Below, piece after piece: positions 57,902 to 64,000 of a stretch of DNA of 64,000 bases (positions are counted from its first letter, which is position 1; every line of letters starts with the position of its first letter). This DNA is from Enterobacteriaceae bacterium RIT714 (GTDB lineage Bacteria > Pseudomonadota > Gammaproteobacteria > Enterobacterales > Enterobacteriaceae). The DNA lies in NCBI GenBank assembly GCA_009668015.1, contig WJYB01000005.1, positions 62,001 through 126,000 on the forward strand, given 5' to 3'. Position numbers and translations under genes: made by a program. A model generated the notes under the pieces. That model did not search any database. It had not been told where the DNA came from and saw only the letters and a program-made list of their open reading frames with translations.

Positions 57902-58372
57902 ATGTCTAAATCCATACAGAGCAATAGCGCGGTGCTGGTTCACTTTACGTTGAAACTTGACGATGGTTCCAGCGCAGAATCCACCCGCAATAATGGCAAA
58001 CCTGCGCTGTTTCGCCTGGGCGATACCTCTCTTTCGGAAGGCCTTGAACAGCAACTCCTGGGGCTAAAAGAAGGCGAGAAAAAAGCGTTTTCCCTTGAAC
58101 CAGATGCTGCGTTTGGCGTGCCGACTCCGGATCTGATTCAGTATTTCTCTCGTCGTGAATTTATGGATGCAGGCGAGCCGGAAATTGGGGCGATTATGCT
58201 CTTTACCGCAATGGATGGCAGCGAAATGCCTGGCGTGATCCGCGAAATCAATGGCGATTCCATCACCGTGGATTTCAACCATCCGCTGGCCGGGCGTACC
58301 GTTCATTTTGATGTTGAAGTGCTGGAGATCGACCCGGCACTGGAGGAAGTGAATGCAGATCCTGTTGGCTAA
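57902..58372 (+). CDS. fkpB: FKBP-type peptidyl-prolyl isomerase SlpA
   Basis: A 156-residue peptidyl-prolyl cis-trans isomerase/chaperone of the SlyD-like FKBP family. The FKBP core is split by an insert-in-flap domain ([20 protein letters not shown]). The start at 57902 gives [22 protein letters not shown]. It is longer than E. coli FkpB (149): after the usual IDPALE the frame continues EVNADPVG and so overlaps ispH by 20 bp. The longer in-frame reading from 57854 covers the REP-like repeat and is rejected. Confidence 0.95.
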   Translation: MSKSIQSNSAVLVHFTLKLDDGSSAESTRNNGKPALFRLGDTSLSEGLEQQLLGLKEGEKKAFSLEPDAAFGVPTPDLIQYFSRREFMDAGEPEIGAIMLFTAMDGSEMPGVIREINGDSITVDFNHPLAGRTVHFDVEVLEIDPALEEVNADPVG

Positions 58373-59303
58373 CCCGCGCGGTTTCTGCGCCGGTGTAGAC
58401 CGCGCTATCAGCATTGTTGAAAACGCGCTGGAGATTTACGGCGCGCCAATTTATGTGCGTCACGAAGTGGTACACAACCGCTACGTGGTGGACAGCCTGC
58501 GCGAGCGTGGCGCGATCTTTATTGAGCAGATCAGCGAAGTGCCCGATGGGGCAATCCTGATTTTCTCAGCGCACGGTGTTTCGCAGGCCGTTCGTAACGA
58601 AGCCAAAAACCGCGATCTGACCGTGTTTGACGCCACTTGTCCGCTGGTGACCAAAGTCCATATGGAAGTCGCTCGCGCCAGTCGTCGTGGCGAAGAGTCT
58701 ATTCTGATTGGCCATGCGGGCCACCCGGAAGTCGAAGGCACGATGGGCCAGTACAGCAATCCGGAAGGAGGCATGTATCTGGTCGAATCACCGGACGATG
58801 TGCTTACACTTAACGTGAAAAACGAAGCCCGGCTGTCATTTATGACGCAGACGACGCTCTCTGTGGATGATACGTCAGATGTCATTGACGCGCTGCGCAG
58901 CCGCTTCCCGAAAATCGTTGGGCCGCGCAAAGATGATATCTGCTACGCCACCACGAATCGTCAGGAAGCCGTCCGTGCGCTGGCTGAGCAGGCCGATGTT
59001 GTGCTGGTGGTGGGTTCTAAAAACTCCTCCAACTCCAACCGTCTGGCTGAACTGGCACAGCGGATGGGCAAAGCCGCGTTTCTGATTGACGATGCCACCG
59101 ACATCCAGGAAGAGTGGGTGAAAGAGGCGAAGTGCGTCGGCGTCACGGCGGGGGCTTCCGCGCCCGACATTCTGGTACAGAACGTGATCGCTCGTCTGCA
59201 GGAACTCGGCGGTGGCGAAGCCATTCCGCTGGAAGGCCGCGAAGAGAACATTGTTTTTGAAGTGCCGAAAGAGCTGCGTATCGACGCGAAAGAAGTCGAG
59301 TAA
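58353..59303 (+). CDS. ispH: 4-hydroxy-3-methylbut-2-enyl diphosphate reductase
   Basis: Last enzyme of the MEP isoprenoid pathway, an iron-sulfur reductase giving IPP and DMAPP. The 316-residue protein shows the three cluster cysteines: C12 in [13 protein letters not shown], the cysteine of [12 protein letters not shown] and that of [11 protein letters not shown]. It also has the SNS substrate motif ([10 protein letters not shown]). It overlaps the fkpB end and is followed by a strong terminator. E. coli has rihC next; it is missing here. Confidence 0.98.
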   Translation: MQILLANPRGFCAGVDRAISIVENALEIYGAPIYVRHEVVHNRYVVDSLRERGAIFIEQISEVPDGAILIFSAHGVSQAVRNEAKNRDLTVFDATCPLVTKVHMEVARASRRGEESILIGHAGHPEVEGTMGQYSNPEGGMYLVESPDDVLTLNVKNEARLSFMTQTTLSVDDTSDVIDALRSRFPKIVGPRKDDICYATTNRQEAVRALAEQADVVLVVGSKNSSNSNRLAELAQRMGKAAFLIDDATDIQEEWVKEAKCVGVTAGASAPDILVQNVIARLQELGGGEAIPLEGREENIVFEVPKELRIDAKEVE

Positions 59304-59313
59304 AGTATTACTG

Positions 59314-59345
59314 ATGCCAGTCATTTAATGACTGGCATTTTTCAT
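59314..59345 (+). terminator. Terminator of the ribF-ispH operon
   Basis: ATGCCAGTCAT (59314-59324), TTA, ATGACTGGCAT (59328-59338), then TTTTCATTT. A perfect 11-bp stem. Confidence 0.9.
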
Positions 59346-59545
59346 TTCGGGCATTAATCCTCGCCCACATTCTGGTGGCGACAGGTCGGTGACGGCTCCG
59401 CTACCGCGCATTTCCCCTCTTTGTCATATCCAAACGCCCTGCATGCGAAAGCGTGCCGACAGGCACAAGGTCGTTCCCTGCAGGCAGAGAAATCATGTCT
59501 TTTACTGATACTGCCGCCTGTTTATCATAAAATTCTAATTATCGG
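59346..59545. other. Intergenic DNA where rihC would be expected
   Basis: No reading frame with recognisable protein similarity is present. The stretch is mixed in composition and includes CATAAAATTCTAATTATC near its right end, which could hold the dapB promoter. The rihC nucleosidase gene that separates ispH and dapB in E. coli K-12 is absent, with no obvious remnant. Confidence 0.5.
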
Positions 59546-59591
59546 CGTTTTCAGATAGCAGCCTCGGCAAAGGCTGGTTACTCTGAAAACG
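59546..59591. repeat. Inverted repeat in the dapB leader region
   Basis: CGTTTTCAGA (59546-59555) with TCTGAAAACG (59582-59591), and inside it CAGCC (59559-59563) with GGCTG (59572-59576), loop TCGGCAAA. The outer arms pair perfectly over 10 bp. The element ends 31 bp before the dapB ATG, so it could be an operator or a leader hairpin. Confidence 0.7.
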
Positions 59592-59607
59592 ATTTACATA
59601 CTTTTAA

Positions 59608-60444
<837 letters not shown>

Positions 60445-60606
60445 GAGTTGTTACCCTTCGTGATGTGGTTATTGCAGTCATAATTGATTGATTGCACAGG
60501 GCAATATTTTATTGCCCTTATATTTTATCTTGTTGGTTTGGATTTCTGGCTTTAACCCTAATAAATAAACATTATCCTCTTATTTTGTGTTGCTCATATG
60601 TAAATT

Positions 60607-60622
60607 TTGACCATTTGGTCTG
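60607..60622. promoter_or_regulatory. RutR operator upstream of carAB P1
   Basis: TTGACCATTTGGTCTG matches the RutR palindrome TTGACCA-NN-TGGTCAA. RutR senses uracil and thymine and acts on carAB P1. It lies about 140 bp before P1 -35. Confidence 0.8.
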
Positions 60623-60663
60623 GTTTTTCTACTGCCTCCCCCGCAAATTCCACTAAACTTGCC

Positions 60664-60679
60664 ATTCAAACGTTTTCTA
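60664..60679. promoter_or_regulatory. PurR box upstream of carAB P1
   Basis: ATTCAAACGTTTTCTA fits the PurR consensus ANGCAAACGTTTNCNT at its core (CAAACGTTTTC). PurR represses carAB P1 in response to purines in E. coli. Confidence 0.65.
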
Positions 60680-60764
60680 AAGTGATTTTGTTGATCTTTT
60701 TGCGGCTTAACCGGCTTTAAAGGCCCGGGCGCTGCGAAACAATAAATAAAATATCCGTTTTAAG

Positions 60765-60793
60765 TTGACTTTAAGGCTCTAAATCTCCAGAAT
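60765..60793 (+). promoter_or_regulatory. carAB promoter P1 (pyrimidine-controlled)
   Basis: -35 TTGACT (60765-60770), 17-bp spacer, -10 CAGAAT (60788-60793), with GCCGCCG after it. It is the upstream of two carAB promoters. The rest of 60445-60606 is AT-rich DNA without a gene. Confidence 0.75.
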
Positions 60794-60849
60794 GCCGCCG
60801 TTTGCCGAAAATCCGCTGGCAACAAATTTGCATTGATTCATAACGTGGT

Positions 60850-60888
60850 TGTGAATTAATATGCAGATAAAGTGAGTGAATATTCTCT
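60850..60888. promoter_or_regulatory. Tandem ARG boxes over carAB promoter P2
   Basis: ArgR core TGAATTAATATGCA (60852-60865) matches TGAAT-W4-ATTCA at 13 of 14 positions. A second, weaker core TGAGTGAATATTCT (60873-60886) lies exactly 21 bp further on. That spacing is the ARG-box pair geometry needed for hexameric ArgR. P2 lies within them. Confidence 0.75.
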
Positions 60889-60898
60889 GGAGGGTGTT

Positions 60899-62047
60899 TT
60901 GATTAAGTCAGCGCTATTGGTTCTGGAAGACGGAACCCAGTTTATCGGTCGGGCCATAGGGGCAACAGGTTCGGCGGTTGGGGAAGTCGTTTTCAATACT
61001 TCAATGACCGGTTATCAAGAAATCCTCACTGATCCTTCCTATTCCCGCCAAATCGTCACCCTTACTTATCCCCATATTGGTAATGTCGGCACCAACGCCG
61101 CCGATGAAGAGTCCTCTCAGGTTCATGCGCAAGGTTTGATTATTCGCGACCTGCCGCTGATTGCCAGCAACTACCGCAATACGGAAGACCTCTCTTCTTA
61201 CCTGAAGCGCCATAACATCGTGGCGATTGCCGATATTGATACCCGTAAGCTGACCCGCATCCTTCGCGAGAAGGGCGCGCAGAACGGCTGCATCATCGCA
61301 GGTGATAACCTGGATGCCGCGCTGGCGCAGGAAAAAGCAAAAGCCTTCCCGGGGCTTAACGGCATGGATCTGGCGAAAGAAGTCACAACGGCAGAAGCCT
61401 ACAGCTGGACGCAGGGGAGCTGGACGCTGGCAGGCGAGCTGCCAGAAGCGAAGAAAGAAGACGAACTGCCGTTCCACGTGGTGGCTTACGACTACGGCGC
61501 CAAGCGCAACATCCTGCGCATGCTGGTGGATCGCGGCTGCCGTCTGACCGTCGTACCGGCACAAACGCCAGCGGACGAAGTGCTGAAGATGAATCCGGAC
61601 GGGATCTTCCTGTCAAACGGCCCGGGCGACCCGGCACCGTGTGATTACGCTATCGACGCGATTAAAACCTTCCTTGAAACCGATATTCCGGTATTTGGTA
61701 TCTGCCTCGGCCATCAGCTGTTAGCGCTGGCGAGCGGTGCGAAAACCGTGAAAATGAAGTTTGGTCACCACGGTGGAAACCATCCGGTAAAAGATATCGA
61801 CAACAACACGGTAATGATTACCGCACAGAACCACGGTTTTGCGGTGGACGAAGCGTCAATGCCTGCGAACCTGCGCGTCACGCACAAGTCGCTGTTCGAC
61901 CATACCCTTCAGGGTATCCATCGCACCGACAAACCGGCGTTTAGCTTCCAGGGACACCCTGAAGCCAGCCCCGGCCCGCACGATGCCGCGCCGCTGTTCG
62001 ATCACTTCATCGAACTTATCGAGCAGTACCGTAAGACCGCTAAATAA
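60899..62047 (+). CDS. carA: Carbamoyl-phosphate synthase small subunit
   Basis: Glutamine amidotransferase subunit that supplies ammonia to CarB for carbamoyl phosphate, shared by arginine and pyrimidine synthesis. The 382-residue protein has an N-terminal CarA domain and a C-terminal class I GATase with the nucleophile cysteine in FGICLGHQ and the His-Glu pair in QGHPEASPG. The start is the TTG at 60899, as in E. coli, after a strong ctggagggtg site. An ATG at 60872 nine codons upstream lies within the ARG boxes and is rejected. Confidence 0.97.
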   Translation: MIKSALLVLEDGTQFIGRAIGATGSAVGEVVFNTSMTGYQEILTDPSYSRQIVTLTYPHIGNVGTNAADEESSQVHAQGLIIRDLPLIASNYRNTEDLSSYLKRHNIVAIADIDTRKLTRILREKGAQNGCIIAGDNLDAALAQEKAKAFPGLNGMDLAKEVTTAEAYSWTQGSWTLAGELPEAKKEDELPFHVVAYDYGAKRNILRMLVDRGCRLTVVPAQTPADEVLKMNPDGIFLSNGPGDPAPCDYAIDAIKTFLETDIPVFGICLGHQLLALASGAKTVKMKFGHHGGNHPVKDIDNNTVMITAQNHGFAVDEASMPANLRVTHKSLFDHTLQGIHRTDKPAFSFQGHPEASPGPHDAAPLFDHFIELIEQYRKTAK

Positions 62048-62065
62048 TCAGGAGCCGAGAAGAAA

Positions 62066-64000
62066 ATGCCAAAACGTACAGACATAAAAAGCATCCTGAT
62101 CCTTGGCGCTGGCCCGATTGTGATCGGCCAGGCCTGCGAATTCGACTACTCTGGCGCACAGGCGTGTAAAGCCCTGCGTGAAGAGGGTTACCGCGTCATT
62201 CTGGTTAACTCCAACCCGGCCACCATCATGACCGACCCGGAGATGGCTGATGCGACGTATATCGAACCGATTCACTGGGAAGTGGTACGTAAAATCATCG
62301 AAAAAGAGCGTCCGGATGCCGTGCTGCCAACCATGGGCGGCCAGACCGCGCTGAACTGCGCGCTGGAGCTGGAGCGTCAGGGCGTACTGGCGGAGTTTGG
62401 CGTCACTATGATTGGCGCCACCGCTGACGCGATTGATAAAGCGGAAGACCGTCGCCGTTTCGACGTGGCGATGAAGAAAATTGGTCTCGACACCGCGCGC
62501 TCTGGAATTGCGCATACGATGGAAGAGGCGCTGGCGGTTGCCGCTGACGTGGGTTATCCGTGCATCATCCGCCCGTCCTTCACCATGGGCGGTACAGGCG
62601 GCGGGATCGCCTACAACCGCGAAGAGTTCGAAGAGATTTGCGAACGCGGTCTGGATCTCTCCCCAACCAAAGAGCTGCTGATTGACGAGTCGCTGATTGG
62701 CTGGAAAGAGTACGAGATGGAAGTGGTGCGTGATAAAAACGACAACTGCATCATCGTCTGCTCTATCGAAAACTTCGACGCAATGGGCATCCACACCGGT
62801 GACTCCATCACCGTGGCGCCAGCCCAGACCCTGACCGATAAAGAGTATCAAATCATGCGTAACGCCTCGATGGCGGTACTGCGTGAAATCGGCGTTGAAA
62901 CCGGCGGTTCTAACGTGCAGTTCTCCGTGAACCCGAAAAACGGTCGCCTGATTGTTATCGAAATGAACCCGCGCGTATCACGCTCCTCGGCGCTGGCTTC
63001 TAAAGCGACGGGTTTCCCGATTGCGAAAGTGGCGGCGAAACTGGCGGTAGGTTACACCCTCGACGAGCTGATGAACGACATCACCGGTGGCCGCACTCCG
63101 GCTTCGTTTGAGCCGTCCATCGACTACGTTGTCACCAAAATCCCTCGCTTTAACTTCGAGAAATTCGCGGGCGCAAACGACCGTCTGACCACCCAGATGA
63201 AATCCGTCGGCGAAGTGATGGCGATTGGCCGCACTCAGCAGGAATCCCTGCAAAAAGCGCTGCGCGGCCTGGAAGTGGGCGCAATGGGCTTCGACCCGAA
63301 AGTGAGCCTGGATGACCCGGAAGCGCTGACCAAAATTCGTCGCGAGCTGAAAGACGCAGGCGCCGAGCGTATCTGGTACATCGCTGATGCTTTCCGCGCG
63401 GGTCTCTCCGTGGACGGCGTCTTCAACCTCACCAACATCGACCGCTGGTTCCTGGTGCAAATCGAAGAGCTGATTCGCCTGGAAGAAAAAGTGGCCGAGA
63501 TGGGCATTAACGGTCTGGACGCTGACTTCCTGCGCATGCTGAAGCGTAAAGGTTTTGCCGATGCGCGTCTGGCTAAACTGGCGGGCGTTCGTGAAGCGGA
63601 AATCCGCAAGCTGCGCGACCAGTACAATCTGCATCCGGTCTACAAACGCGTGGACACCTGTGCGGCAGAGTTTGCCACCGACACCGCCTACATGTACTCC
63701 ACCTATGAAGACGAGTGCGAAGCCAACCCATCGGTCGATCGCGATAAGATTATGGTCCTCGGCGGCGGTCCAAACCGTATCGGCCAGGGCATCGAATTTG
63801 ACTACTGCTGCGTACACGCCTCTCTGGCGCTGCGTGAAGACGGTTACGAAACCATTATGGTCAACTGTAACCCGGAAACCGTATCGACCGACTACGACAC
63901 CTCTGACCGCCTCTACTTTGAGCCAGTCACCCTGGAAGACGTGCTGGAAATCGTGCGTATCGAGAAGCCAAAAGGCGTTATCGTGCAGTACGGCGGCCAG
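62066..64000 (+). CDS. carB: Carbamoyl-phosphate synthase large subunit, 3' end outside the window
   Basis: The first 645 codons of about 1073 are visible, starting [22 protein letters not shown] at 62066, 18 bp after carA with an aggagccgagaag site. The first ATP-grasp (carboxyphosphate) domain includes [23 protein letters not shown] and [18 protein letters not shown]. The oligomerisation domain follows, and the second synthetase half begins with [19 protein letters not shown]. No frameshift is seen. The gene runs off the window. Confidence 0.98.
   Translation, partial: MPKRTDIKSILILGAGPIVIGQACEFDYSGAQACKALREEGYRVILVNSNPATIMTDPEMADATYIEPIHWEVVRKIIEKERPDAVLPTMGGQTALNCALELERQGVLAEFGVTMIGATADAIDKAEDRRRFDVAMKKIGLDTARSGIAHTMEEALAVAADVGYPCIIRPSFTMGGTGGGIAYNREEFEEICERGLDLSPTKELLIDESLIGWKEYEMEVVRDKNDNCIIVCSIENFDAMGIHTGDSITVAPAQTLTDKEYQIMRNASMAVLREIGVETGGSNVQFSVNPKNGRLIVIEMNPRVSRSSALASKATGFPIAKVAAKLAVGYTLDELMNDITGGRTPASFEPSIDYVVTKIPRFNFEKFAGANDRLTTQMKSVGEVMAIGRTQQESLQKALRGLEVGAMGFDPKVSLDDPEALTKIRRELKDAGAERIWYIADAFRAGLSVDGVFNLTNIDRWFLVQIEELIRLEEKVAEMGINGLDADFLRMLKRKGFADARLAKLAGVREAEIRKLRDQYNLHPVYKRVDTCAAEFATDTAYMYSTYEDECEANPSVDRDKIMVLGGGPNRIGQGIEFDYCCVHASLALREDGYETIMVNCNPETVSTDYDTSDRLYFEPVTLEDVLEIVRIEKPKGVIVQYGGQ

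Overview
The window is a chromosomal segment of an Enterobacteriaceae bacterium, not E. coli K-12 but close to it (Enterobacter, Citrobacter, Leclercia or Kosakonia type). Nearly every gene can be recognised by sequence and order as the E. coli segment running from about 99 min through 0 to about 0.7 min (leuQPV to thrABC to carAB). Protein similarity is high, while intergenic DNA differs and carries ERIC and CCCTCTCCC/GGGAGAGGG repeats. Assignments rest on remembered family sequences and gene order; no database search was run.

Layout. 1-1.3 kb: a cut-off membrane diguanylate cyclase and the Fur-controlled small gene yjjZ. 1.3-1.7 kb: three tandem tRNA-Leu(CAG) genes behind a stringent-type promoter. 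1.8-6.2 kb: rsmC, then holD-rimI-yjjG and prfC (translation and replication). 6.2-11.7 kb: osmY-ytjA, yjjU-yjjV, and the orphan glycyl-radical enzyme and activase pair yjjI-yjjW. 11.2-16.4 kb: the deoCABD nucleoside operon with DeoR and CRP sites, one DeoR operator lying inside yjjI. 16.4-26.8 kb: lplA, ytjB, serB-radA, nadR, ettA, slt, trpR, yjjX. 26.9-33.6 kb: gpmB, rob, creABCD, arcA, yjjY. 34-39.8 kb: yjtD and the thrLABC operon with its attenuator. 40-47.1 kb: yaaX, yaaA, yaaJ, talB, mog, then an accessory patch (an MHS-type MFS transporter and a decayed ABC ATPase) before satP. 47.3-52.9 kb: dnaKJ with heat-shock promoters, then nhaA-nhaR. 53-64 kb: rpsT, ribF-ileS-lspA-fkpB-ispH, dapB, carA and the start of carB (cut by the window end).

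Most of the window is conserved core genome, and I find no undescribed multi-gene system, prophage, CRISPR array or intact insertion sequence. The parts worth a second look are the mog-satP patch; the left edge, where a diguanylate cyclase sits where fhuF would be expected; repeat DNA that has become the C-terminus of NadR; tRNA-Leu copies with a C5-C68 mismatch; the absence of rihC between ispH and dapB with an inverted repeat in the dapB leader; and the still-orphan YjjI/YjjW radical enzyme pair.
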